Part shown: positions 1 through 4,908 of the stretch, in pieces | Layout of the letters: every line of letters begins with the position of its first letter | Numbering within the stretch: position 1 is the stretch's first letter | Assembly: GCA_002314565.1 (NCBI GenBank) | Contig: DCGL01000016.1 | Span: 1-5,524 of the forward strand | Direction of reading: 5' to 3' | DNA length: 5,524 bases | Origin: Clostridiales bacterium UBA1779 | Lineage (GTDB): Bacteria > Bacillota > Clostridia > Oscillospirales > CAG-272 | The notes under the pieces: generated by a model | What the model was told of the DNA's origin: nothing | Database searches by the model: none | The model's input: the letters and a program-made list of their open reading frames with translations, nothing else | Translations under genes and position numbers: made by a program

Positions 1-92
1 AGTGGTTATTTTGTTTCAAACTTCCTACCTTGGCTTTTGCAAATCAAAAGTATCCTTCCGTTTTGTTTTGGGCAGGTTTTCGCGAAGCATAA

Positions 93-113
93 TTGCCGGT
101 GTTCAGCCGGCAA
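93..113. repeat. short perfect inverted repeat in the left non-coding edge
   Basis: TTGCCGG (93-99) and CCGGCAA (107-113) form a perfect 7-bp stem with a 7-nt loop. No T-run follows on either strand, so it is not a convincing terminator. It lies in the stretch 1-246, downstream of the ABC transporter operon, where I see no convincing gene. A second, longer-range pair (ATATCC near 148-153 with GGATAT at 178-183) lies beside it. This may be the leader of a gene off the left edge, but that is only inference. Confidence 0.4.
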
Positions 114-207
114 AAGCCGTAATTGAAAAATTTATCTTCCAATCTGATATCCTTTTTTGGGGGAATGTGACGTTCCGAGGATATACTGACCGCTGTCATT
201 TTAGTTT

Positions 208-236
208 ATTATACCACAAATCCCGGGCTTTGGGCA
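208..236 (-). promoter_or_regulatory. possible leftward extended -10 promoter
   Basis: On the minus strand TATAAT (208-213) is preceded by TG one base upstream (TGGTATAAT), an extended -10 arrangement. The -35 position 17 bp upstream (231-236) reads TGCCCA and matches TTGACA at only three positions. It sits just beyond the terminator of the ABC operon and points to the left edge, so it would serve a gene outside the window. The weak -35 keeps confidence low. Confidence 0.35.
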
Positions 237-246
237 TTTATTTTTA

Positions 247-286
247 GAATACACAGAAATACAGCCCTGCGCGCACGCAGGGCTGT
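247..286 (-). terminator. intrinsic terminator of the lysine ABC transporter operon
   Basis: ACAGCCCTGCG (261-271) and CGCAGGGCTGT (276-286) form a perfect 11-bp GC-rich stem with the tetraloop CGCA. In the minus-strand transcript it begins 12 nt after the ATPase stop codon and is followed by the moderately U-rich ATTTCTGTGTATT. The stem is strong but the U-tract is interrupted, so some read-through is possible. The position directly after the last operon gene supports the call. Confidence 0.75.
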
Positions 287-298
287 GAGTTGTTTGGA

Positions 299-1039
299 TT
301 AACCTTCAATGAAACGCGAAAGGAATTCACGCGTACGCTGCTGTTTCGGATTTCCGAACAGCTCTTCGGGTGTTCCCTCTTCGGCAATGACGCCCTTGTC
401 CATAAAAATCACGCGCGAAGACACGTCGCGTGCAAAGGCCATTTCGTGGGTTACGACTATCATGGTAAAACCGGATTTCGCTAAGTTTTTGATAACGGTG
501 AGAACCTCACCGACCATTTCGGGGTCGAGTGCGGAGGTCGGCTCGTCAAACAGAATAACTTCAGGGTTCATTGAAAGTGTGCGGGCAATTGCCACTCTCT
601 GCTTCTGTCCTCCGGACAGCTGCTTCGGCTTTGCATAGATATACTTGCCCATACCGACTCTTTCAAGATTCTCTATTGCGATTTTTTCAGCCTCGGCTCT
701 TGTGCGGTGAAGAACCTTGACCTGACCTACCGTGCAATTACCCAGAACGGTCATATTTTCAAAAAGATTGAAGGACTGAAAAACCATACCGACGTTTGCT
801 CGGTATTTGCGAAGAGCAAACTTTTTTGAAAGAATATTTTCACCGTGGTAAAGGATTTCACCGTCAGTCGGCTCGCAGAGCAGATTGATACAGCGAAGCA
901 TCGTGCTCTTTCCTGAACCGGATGAGCCGATTACAGACACGACCTCACCTTTTCCGACGCTGATGTTAATATCCTCAAGAACCTTGTTTGCTCCGAAATT
1001 TTTTCTCAGATGGCGAAGCTCAATTATCGATTGCGTCAT
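299..1039 (-). CDS. amino acid (probably lysine) ABC transporter, ATP-binding protein
   Basis: The 246-residue protein has the normal length of a GlnQ/HisP-type polar amino acid importer ATPase and powers uptake from the cytoplasmic face of the membrane. All nucleotide-binding motifs are intact: Walker A GSSGSGKST (38-46), Q-loop Gln88 in VFQSFNLF, signature LSGGQ (141-145), Walker B VILFDEP with catalytic Glu166, D-loop SALD (169-172) and switch His198 in VVTHEMAFA. The ATG at 1039 has a strong AAGGAGAAG ribosome binding site just upstream, inside the end of the permease gene. The 20-nt overlap with the permease indicates translational coupling. It is the last gene of the operon. Family and motifs are direct observations; lysine specificity is inferred from the riboswitch upstream of the operon. 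I assign no gene symbol because GlnQ-family names do not track substrate. Confidence 0.95.
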   Translation of the reverse strand: MTQSIIELRHLRKNFGANKVLEDINISVGKGEVVSVIGSSGSGKSTMLRCINLLCEPTDGEILYHGENILSKKFALRKYRANVGMVFQSFNLFENMTVLGNCTVGQVKVLHRTRAEAEKIAIENLERVGMGKYIYAKPKQLSGGQKQRVAIARTLSMNPEVILFDEPTSALDPEMVGEVLTVIKNLAKSGFTMIVVTHEMAFARDVSSRVIFMDKGVIAEEGTPEELFGNPKQQRTREFLSRFIEG

Positions 1040-1805
1040 TTATGTGCTTCTCCTTCTTGATATGAATTTCTGCCTGTGAATCAGACTGTGATCCGCAGAT
1101 TACGTAGCTGTCGCTGCCGTCCATCCACTTTTCGCAGAGTCTGAGAATTCTCGTGACAGAGAACGTAAGAACGAAATAAATTGCCGCGCAGATTACGTAG
1201 GCGGGAACGAACTGGAAGTAGGTTCCTCCTGCCTGCTTGGCTGAGAACATAAGTTCCGTAATGGAAATAACGCTGAGGACGGAGCTGTCCTTGATGTTTA
1301 CAACGAACTCATTGCCGATTGAGGGCATGATGTTGCGGACAGCCTGAGGCAGAATGACATTTGTCATTGTCTGCATATGAGTCATTCCGATGGCAACGGC
1401 TCCTTCTGTCTGACCCGCGCTGACGGAAATGATTCCTCCGCGGACGATTTCCGCCATATAAGCTCCGGTATTAACCGAAATAATTATCAGAGCGGAAAGC
1501 ATTGATGGCATATTGATGCGCTGGAATACGCTGTAATGGATAATCAGAGCCTGAACCATCATAGGAGTTCCGCGTATAAGCTCAATGTAAACGTTCAGAA
1601 GGAAATTGACAACCTTCATCAGTCCTTTTTTGAATATGCTGTCAGAAGGCTTTACGGGAACGGTCTTTACTATTGCTATGAGCAGACCGATGGCAAAGCC
1701 GACGAAGGTACCGACAAGTGCCATTGCCATCGTATAGCCGGTTCCCTTGAGAAACTGAGGCCAGTACTCTCTGAGAAGTCTCAGAATCCACTGAAAAAAG
1801 TCCAT
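1020..1805 (-). CDS. amino acid (probably lysine) ABC transporter, permease protein
   Basis: The 261-residue membrane protein belongs to the HisM/GlnP family of polar amino acid permeases and would form a homodimeric channel with the neighbouring ATPase. Hydrophobic segments lie roughly at 23-46, 63-90, 103-120 and 197-220. Family hallmarks are visible: ELIRGTPMMVQ (75-85), GAYMAEIVRGGI (114-125) and the ATPase-docking EAA loop, EGAVAIGMTHMQTM, continuing to ILPQA (134-155; E134, G140, P153). The C-terminal tail from about 230 (SDSYVICGSQSDSQ onward) is polar and longer than I expect, and its last codons overlap the ATPase start. The start at 1805 has only a weak AGAAAG-type ribosome binding site. 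Expression may therefore depend partly on read-through from the binding-protein gene 129 nt upstream, with an intergenic hairpin between them. Substrate is inferred from the riboswitch. Confidence 0.95.
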   Translation of the reverse strand: MDFFQWILRLLREYWPQFLKGTGYTMAMALVGTFVGFAIGLLIAIVKTVPVKPSDSIFKKGLMKVVNFLLNVYIELIRGTPMMVQALIIHYSVFQRINMPSMLSALIIISVNTGAYMAEIVRGGIISVSAGQTEGAVAIGMTHMQTMTNVILPQAVRNIMPSIGNEFVVNIKDSSVLSVISITELMFSAKQAGGTYFQFVPAYVICAAIYFVLTFSVTRILRLCEKWMDGSDSYVICGSQSDSQAEIHIKKEKHINDAIDN

Positions 1806-1839
1806 AATTGTGTATCTTTCTGTGAAGTTTTTAAGTCAG

Positions 1840-1908
1840 TCAACCGGGATGACGATTCTGCGGCAGTCTTCAGTCGTGAAAACCGTGCGCCTTTTCCATC
1901 CCGGTTGA
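1840..1908. repeat. intergenic hairpin between binding protein and permease
   Basis: TCAACCGGGATG (1840-1851) and CATCCCGGTTGA (1897-1908) are perfect 12-bp inverted arms enclosing 45 nt. Inside, ACGATT (1852-1857) can pair with AGTCGT (1872-1877, one G-U), stacking directly on the outer stem. In the minus-strand operon mRNA it lies between the binding-protein stop and the permease start, and no U-run follows. A role in mRNA stability or partial attenuation, giving more binding protein than permease, fits known ABC operons but is inferred. Confidence 0.6.
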
Positions 1909-1934
1909 ATTTTTTCTTGTTAAGAAGGAGTTTA

Positions 1935-2786
1935 TCAACCTTCGACGGGCTGACGTTCGATAGCGGCATTCATAAGGGCTTCCTTGGCATCCTTGTCAAG
2001 TCCGGCGATAACCTTGTTGACTTCGGCTGTAAGGGAGCTTCCCTTGCGCAGACCGACTGAAATTGAAGATTCAGCAGGGTCACAGGTAAAGCCCTTGCCA
2101 TCGGCAAATTCAACGTAGGTAAAGGCTGAGTTTGAAGCTACGGCAGATACTGCACCGGGCTTTTCGCAGACGTAACCGTCAATGGCTCCGCTTTCGAGAG
2201 CCTGGATAAGAGCTGCGAAGTCCTGCAGAGCTGTCTGCTTCTGGACTCCTGCAATCTGGTCAACGACGTCATAGTGGAAGGTGTTGAGCTGAGCTGTGAT
2301 CTTGGCTCCGCTGAAGCCTGCAAGATCGGTGGCTGAAGCATAGGCTCCATCCTTCTTTGTAACGATAACGAGATTGCTGTCGAAATACGTGTCAGAGAAA
2401 TCGATTGTGAGCTTTCTGTCGGCTGTGGGGCTCATACCGGCAATAATCATGTCGATTGAACCGCTCTGAAGTGAGGGAATCAGGCCGTCCCATTCTGTGG
2501 GAACGATAACGAGCTCGACGCCGAGAGCTTCGGCAATTTTCTTTGCAATCTGAACGTCGTATCCGTCGGCGTAGGTGCCGTTTTCAAGGGCAACCGTGAG
2601 ATCGGATGAACTTGTCTGTGCCCAGTTGTAAGGAGCATAAGCACATTCCATACCGACAACCAGCTTGCCGGCAGCTTTGATATTATCAAGGTCCTTCTCA
2701 GGGGATACTTCATTTCCGCATGAAGTGAAAAGAACTGAAGCGAGCAGCATAACGACTGCAAGAACGATGGCTGTGATTTTTTTCAT
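1935..2786 (-). CDS. amino acid (probably lysine) ABC transporter, substrate-binding lipoprotein
   Basis: This is a 283-residue family 3 solute-binding protein, lipid-anchored outside the membrane, which captures the amino acid and delivers it to the permease. Residues 1-22 are a lipoprotein signal (MKK, hydrophobic core, FTSC) with the modified Cys23. The mature protein opens with KLVVGMECAYAPYNW (41-55) and carries the family signature GYDVQIAKKIAEALG (75-89). WDGLIPSLQSGSIDMI follows at 99-114. Arg124 in SPTADR is the expected carboxylate-binding arginine. IDGYVCEKPGA (202-212) holds the loop that normally supplies an amino-group-binding acidic residue. The ATG at 2786 is chosen because AAAGGA (2795-2800) lies 8 nt upstream and the lipoprotein signal begins exactly there. 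An in-frame extension to 2936 would run through the riboswitch terminator. First gene after the lysine riboswitch. Confidence 0.95.
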   Translation of the reverse strand: MKKITAIVLAVVMLLASVLFTSCGNEVSPEKDLDNIKAAGKLVVGMECAYAPYNWAQTSSSDLTVALENGTYADGYDVQIAKKIAEALGVELVIVPTEWDGLIPSLQSGSIDMIIAGMSPTADRKLTIDFSDTYFDSNLVIVTKKDGAYASATDLAGFSGAKITAQLNTFHYDVVDQIAGVQKQTALQDFAALIQALESGAIDGYVCEKPGAVSAVASNSAFTYVEFADGKGFTCDPAESSISVGLRKGSSLTAEVNKVIAGLDKDAKEALMNAAIERQPVEG

Positions 2787-2860
2787 TGTTTTATTCCTTT
2801 CGGTATTTATATTTTTTTCGATATGTGATTTGAAAATTCTTTGACTGAAATATTGCTCAA

Positions 2861-2905
2861 TAAAAGAAAAATCCGGCATGAGCGGAACGGACCGCGGCAT
2901 ACCGA
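2861..2905 (-). terminator. riboswitch-controlled intrinsic terminator
   Basis: In the minus-strand leader, CGGUAUG (2898-2904) pairs with CAUGCCG (2874-2880, one G-U). The helix continues inward with GCGG (2892-2895) and CCGC (2882-2885), and U5-C-U4 follows (2862-2871). It lies 26 nt past the aptamer and 75 nt before the binding-protein start, the expected place for the off-state of a transcriptional riboswitch. Its 5' strand overlaps the antiterminator. Confidence 0.85.
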
Positions 2906-2936
2906 AAATCTTAAAAGATTTTATTGTACCCGCCAC
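2894..2936 (-). promoter_or_regulatory. antiterminator helix of the lysine riboswitch
   Basis: In the transcript GUGGCG (2931-2936) can pair with UGCCGC (2894-2899), six pairs including two G-U. It encloses a local hairpin formed by AAAAUCU and AGAUUUU (about 2906-2923). GUGGCG overlaps the 3' strand of aptamer helix P1, while UGCCGC overlaps the 5' strand of the terminator, so this helix excludes both. That is the logic of an off-switch: lysine stabilises P1, frees the terminator strand and stops transcription. Read by eye, not by energy calculation. Confidence 0.65.
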
Positions 2937-3103
2937 CCCTTAGCTCTCCGCTTTCGCGACAGTCCGCAGCGTCTTTCACTGCGTCCCAATCCAGCGCCTG
3001 CCACGGCACCCCGGATTTCGGCGTTAAGCCTTTGGGAATACTTCTCTGTCCCGGCCGGACTCTGTATCCTTACTCATCTTTTACGCATCCTCTATTCGAT
3101 GAC
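2932..3103 (-). promoter_or_regulatory. lysine riboswitch aptamer (L-box)
   Basis: The 172-nt leader shows the conserved core of the lysine riboswitch class in order: AGAGGAUGCG (3084-3093), AGAUGAGUA (3071-3079, loop-E region), GCCGAAA (3016-3022), ACUGUC (2958-2963) and GGAGAGC (2943-2949). The five-helix junction can be traced. P1 is GUCAUC with GGUGGC (3098-3103, 2932-2937). P2 closes with GCGU and ACGC, and its upper stem is GGAUAC with GUAUUC. P3 is AUCCGG with CUGGAU (3011-3016, 2989-2994), P4 is CGCAG with CUGCG (2979-2983, 2965-2969), and P5 is CGC-GAAA-GCG (2949-2958). Loops of P2 and P3 contain complementary CGGC and GCCG, a candidate kissing contact. The class represses lysine biosynthesis and transport genes when lysine is abundant, which points to lysine as the ABC importer's substrate. 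Confidence 0.94.
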
Positions 3104-3109
3104 TGTTGA

Positions 3110-3138
3110 ATTATACAACACAGTTGACGATTTGTCAA
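3110..3138 (-). promoter_or_regulatory. perfect consensus sigma-A promoter of the lysine transporter operon
   Basis: On the minus strand TTGACA (3133-3138) and TATAAT (3110-3115) match consensus at all 12 positions with an ideal 17-bp spacer. The expected start of transcription is about 3103-3104, exactly the first base of riboswitch helix P1. Upstream, 3139-3175 is nearly all A/T with A- and T-runs, resembling an UP element. Such a strong constitutive promoter fits control being exerted mainly by the riboswitch. Confidence 0.92.
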
Positions 3139-3175
3139 CATTTTTTATTGTATATATTAAAAAATGCATTTTTCA

Positions 3176-3219
3176 GATGACCGTGGGCCATCCGACTTTC
3201 GTCGGGGAATTTTGTCATC
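3176..3219. repeat. nested inverted repeat bordering the palindrome array
   Basis: GATGAC (3176-3181) and GTCATC (3214-3219) enclose an inner perfect stem CCGAC (3192-3196), loop TTTC, GTCGG (3201-3205). On the plus strand the inner stem is followed by GGAATTTTG, only weakly terminator-like. The structure abuts the first unit of the 52-bp array. The GATGAC/GTCATC arms resemble the arms of the REP-like repeats at 4791-4864, but the interior differs, so kinship is uncertain. Confidence 0.5.
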
Positions 3220-3220
3220 C

Positions 3221-3672
3221 GGCATTGTTTTTACAGATTGTTTCAAAAACAATGCCAAGCTGATTATTTACGGCATTGTTTTTCTTTTGTTTTTTTAAAT
3301 CCAATGCCGACAAGAAACATCTCGGCATTGTTTTCCTTTGCTTTATATAAATCCAATGCTGGCAAGAAACATCTCAGCATTGTTTTTTCAAGTGGGTTTT
3401 CAAAACAATGCTCTCACAAAAAATGCAAACATTGTTTTTAACAGATTGTTTCAAAAACAATGCCAAGCTGAATATTTCCGGCATTGTTTTTCTTTTGTTT
3501 TTTTATATCCAATGCTGGCAAGAAACATCTCGGCATTGTATTTTCAAGTGGGTTTTCAAAACAATGCTCTTACAAAAAATACAAACATTGTTTTTAACAG
3601 ATTGTTTCAAAAACAATGCCACCCGCAAAAATACAGTCATTGTTTTTGAGTTGCTTTTCAAAAAACAATGCA
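3221..3672. repeat. tandem array of nine palindromic 52-bp units
   Basis: Nine units each carry a left arm ending in GCATTG and a right arm beginning with CAATGC. Right arms end at 3256, 3308, 3360, 3412, 3464, 3516, 3568, 3620 and 3672, exactly 52 bp apart. Unit 1 has perfect 12-bp arms GGCATTGTTTTT and AAAAACAATGCC around a 12-nt loop; units 4, 5, 8 and 9 keep about 10-bp arms; units 2, 3, 6 and 7 keep only the outer 6-7 bp. The 15-nt spacers between units are shared in sets (GGCAAGAAACATCTC after units 2, 3 and 6; AAGCTGAATATTTCC-like after 1 and 5). The period is not a multiple of three, so the short reading frames across it are unlikely to be genes. It lies between two divergent promoters. 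Function unknown; it is not a CRISPR array. Confidence 0.9.
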
Positions 3673-3759
3673 AACCGCAGACGAAATTCAACTTTTTTCC
3701 TCTTTGAAGTGAAATTTTACTTTTCAATTCTCACTCCATATCATTCGAATAAATAATTA

Positions 3760-3788
3760 TTGTAATAGTATTCTTTTTATGATATAAT
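3760..3788 (+). promoter_or_regulatory. sigma-A promoter of coaE, extended -10
   Basis: TTGTAA (3760-3765) and a perfect TATAAT (3783-3788) are separated by 17 bp, and TG one base before the -10 (TGATATAAT) makes it an extended -10 site. Transcription would start near 3795, giving a leader of about 32 nt with AGGGGAG (3812-3818) as ribosome binding site. The upstream stretch 3673-3759 is AT-rich and holds nothing else I can identify. Confidence 0.8.
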
Positions 3789-3826
3789 AATATATCTATA
3801 TTTTGTATTTTAGGGGAGTGTTCCCG

Positions 3827-4444
3827 ATGAAGATATTGGGGGTTACCGGACCGAGCGGAGCCGGCAAAAGCGTGTTCTGCGGATATCTGTCCGGGCTTGG
3901 CTGCGAGATACTCGATTGCGACGCGATTTATCACGAACTCACGGATAAACCAAGCGCCTGCACTCAGGAGCTCTCGCTTGACGAAAATTTCGGAACGAAA
4001 ATTCTTAAAACCGACGGCTCACTTGACAGGCGGGCACTGGCATCCGTGGTTTTCAATGAAAGTCCGGAAGCAAAGGAAAAGCTCCTCAAACTAAACGAAA
4101 TCTCGCACAGATATGTGACGGAATACGTTTTGTCAAAGCTTGAGGCGCTCAGAAATCAGAGCACTCCCGTAAAATGCGCCGTAATTGATGCTCCTCTTCT
4201 CTTCCAGGCAGGAATGCATAAAATATGCGACATGACGCTTGCCTTGCTCGCAGACCCGAAAACGAGACTTGAAAGACTGTCCGAACGGGATATGCTTCCC
4301 GCCGAAGCACTTGAAGCAAGACTTGCCGCTGCCCCCGACGACGCTTTTTTCAGCGAAAAAGCAGACGTGACCCTTGTAAACGACGGAAGCCTCGAAAAAC
4401 TGAAAAATTCCGCGGCAGAAATTATCAATAATCTGTGCGGCTGA
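3827..4444 (+). CDS. coaE: dephospho-CoA kinase
   Basis: CoaE phosphorylates the 3'-hydroxyl of the ribose in dephospho-CoA using ATP, the final step of coenzyme A synthesis in the cytoplasm. The 205-residue product has the usual length. Visible landmarks are the P-loop GPSGAGKS (8-15), ILDCDAIYHEL (28-38, the substrate-side DxD/H region), DRRALASVVF (67-76), DAPLLFQAG (121-129), the lid segment RLERLSERDMLPAEAL (147-162) and ADVTLVNDGS (179-188). Two positions deviate from the form I know: the Glu of PLLFE is Gln127, and the Gln expected after the lid arginine (R-x-x-Q type) is Ala in RLAAAP. The P-loop is intact, so I expect an active enzyme. ATG 3827 is chosen over an in-frame TTG at 3803 because AGGGGAG lies 8 nt upstream of it. 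The next gene on the same strand is a transglycosylase-like gene, a pairing I recall from Clostridia. Confidence 0.93.
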   Translation: MKILGVTGPSGAGKSVFCGYLSGLGCEILDCDAIYHELTDKPSACTQELSLDENFGTKILKTDGSLDRRALASVVFNESPEAKEKLLKLNEISHRYVTEYVLSKLEALRNQSTPVKCAVIDAPLLFQAGMHKICDMTLALLADPKTRLERLSERDMLPAEALEARLAAAPDDAFFSEKADVTLVNDGSLEKLKNSAAEIINNLCG

Positions 4445-4463
4445 AACATTAACACGAATCATA

Positions 4464-4772
4464 GCTTTCGGGCGGACTTGGTTCTGTGAGAACCCATTTG
4501 AGGATTCAGTGCAGAAAAAGGACCGCGGCTCCGATTCGCAGCCCTGTCTGAGCCGAAGGGCGAGTTCTACAGAATCGGCAGAAAATCCGCCGTAAAGCAG
4601 AAAGCAGTATCGGTTTCGATAAATGGCATACTGAATTGTGCTTTCTGCTTTACATATGAGGCGGATTTTCCATAAGGACGCGGGCCTTTTTCAAACGGTG
4701 ATTTGCAAAAGATGCTTTTTGCAAATCAGAAGCCGACCATGGGCTCGCGCGGAACCAAGCCCGCACGAAAGC
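4464..4772. mobile_element. 309-bp long-palindrome element with 21-bp terminal inverted repeats (MITE-like or structured RNA)
   Basis: The ends 4464-4484 and 4752-4772 are inverted copies matching at 19 of 21 bases (GCTTTCG...CTTGGTTC). Inner arms also match: GAAAATCCGCC (4581-4591) with GGCGGATTTTC (4660-4670), and TAAAGCAGAAAGCA (4593-4606) with TGCTTTCTGCTTTA (4639-4652). The centre is a small hairpin, TATCG-GTTT-CGATA (4608-4621). Intermediate blocks align in inverted order as well (CCCAT, TGCA, AAAAAGG-CCGCG). Each half carries its own inserted hairpin: CCGATTC/GAATCGG with inner GCCCT/AGGGC on the left (4531-4578), and GATTTGCAAAA/TTTTGCAAATC on the right (4700-4727). No coding frame and no clear target duplication are visible. 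It lies 19 nt after coaE and could also act as its 3' end structure. Mobile origin is an inference from the terminal repeats. Confidence 0.6.
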
Positions 4773-4790
4773 GCGAAATTGCGTAAAAAA

Positions 4791-4811
4791 AGATGACAAA
4801 AGAACCGTCCC
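4791..4811. repeat. REP-like direct repeat, copy 1
   Basis: A 21-bp sequence (AGATGACAAAAG followed by AACCGTCCC) is identical to 4844-4864, 53 bp downstream. Its GATGACAA (4792-4799) can pair with TTGTCATC at 4812-4819 or with a second copy of that arm at 4822-4829, giving an 8-bp stem with loop AAGAACCGTCCC. I recall GACAAAAGAACCGTCCC-type repeats as dispersed in many Bacillota genomes, sometimes near REP-associated Y1 transposases; the copy number here cannot be checked from one window. Confidence 0.75.
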
Positions 4812-4843
4812 TTGTCATCCCTTGTCATCTGACTGTTTTGCCG

Positions 4844-4864
4844 AGATGACAAAAGAACCGTCCC
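4844..4864. repeat. REP-like direct repeat, copy 2
   Basis: This is identical over 21 bp to 4791-4811. Unlike copy 1 it is not followed by the TTGTCATC arm: the sequence runs into CCGGCACGCC and then the leader of the downstream gene, whose ATG is 45 nt further on. It therefore looks like a half unit. Confidence 0.75.
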
Positions 4865-4908
4865 CCGGCACGCCACCTTCCACTGTCACCTCATCCTAAG
4901 GAAACACT

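Noticed and set aside
35..46. TTTTGCAAATCA shared with the hairpin at 4717-4728
   Set aside because: A 12-bp AT-rich match over 5.5 kb, with no similarity in the flanks, could be chance. It is not enough to claim a dispersed element.
44..199. 51-codon minus-strand frame starting MTAVSISSERH
   Set aside because: It has an ATG right after a possible promoter but no ribosome binding site and no recognisable motif, and it spans the inverted repeat at 93-113. It is more likely leader or non-coding sequence.
2..247. Plus-strand 81-codon open frame at the left edge
   Set aside because: No ribosome binding site, no family resemblance, and composition unlike the real genes.
1897..1920. Plus-strand intrinsic terminator suggested by the T-run after CCGGTTGA
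   Set aside because: No plus-strand gene or promoter lies upstream to be terminated, and the 45-nt span between arms is long for a terminator. It is kept only as an inverted repeat.
2787..2936. N-terminal extension of the binding-protein frame up to 2936
   Set aside because: It would translate through the riboswitch terminator and put 50 residues before a clear lipoprotein signal. The ribosome binding site fits the ATG at 2786.
3221..3672. CRISPR array
   Set aside because: The repeated parts are alternating inverted arms of 6-12 bp, and the intervening sequences recur instead of being unique. No cas genes are nearby.
3238..3707. Overlapping repetitive reading frames (peptides such as NNALTKNANIVF) across the palindrome array
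   Set aside because: The 52-bp period shifts the frame in each unit, so similar peptides appear in several frames. There are no ribosome binding sites, and composition is explained by T/A-rich palindromes.
4133..4462. Minus-strand frames opposite coaE and the transglycosylase-like gene
   Set aside because: They are antisense shadows of well-supported genes, without their own ribosome binding sites or domain signatures.
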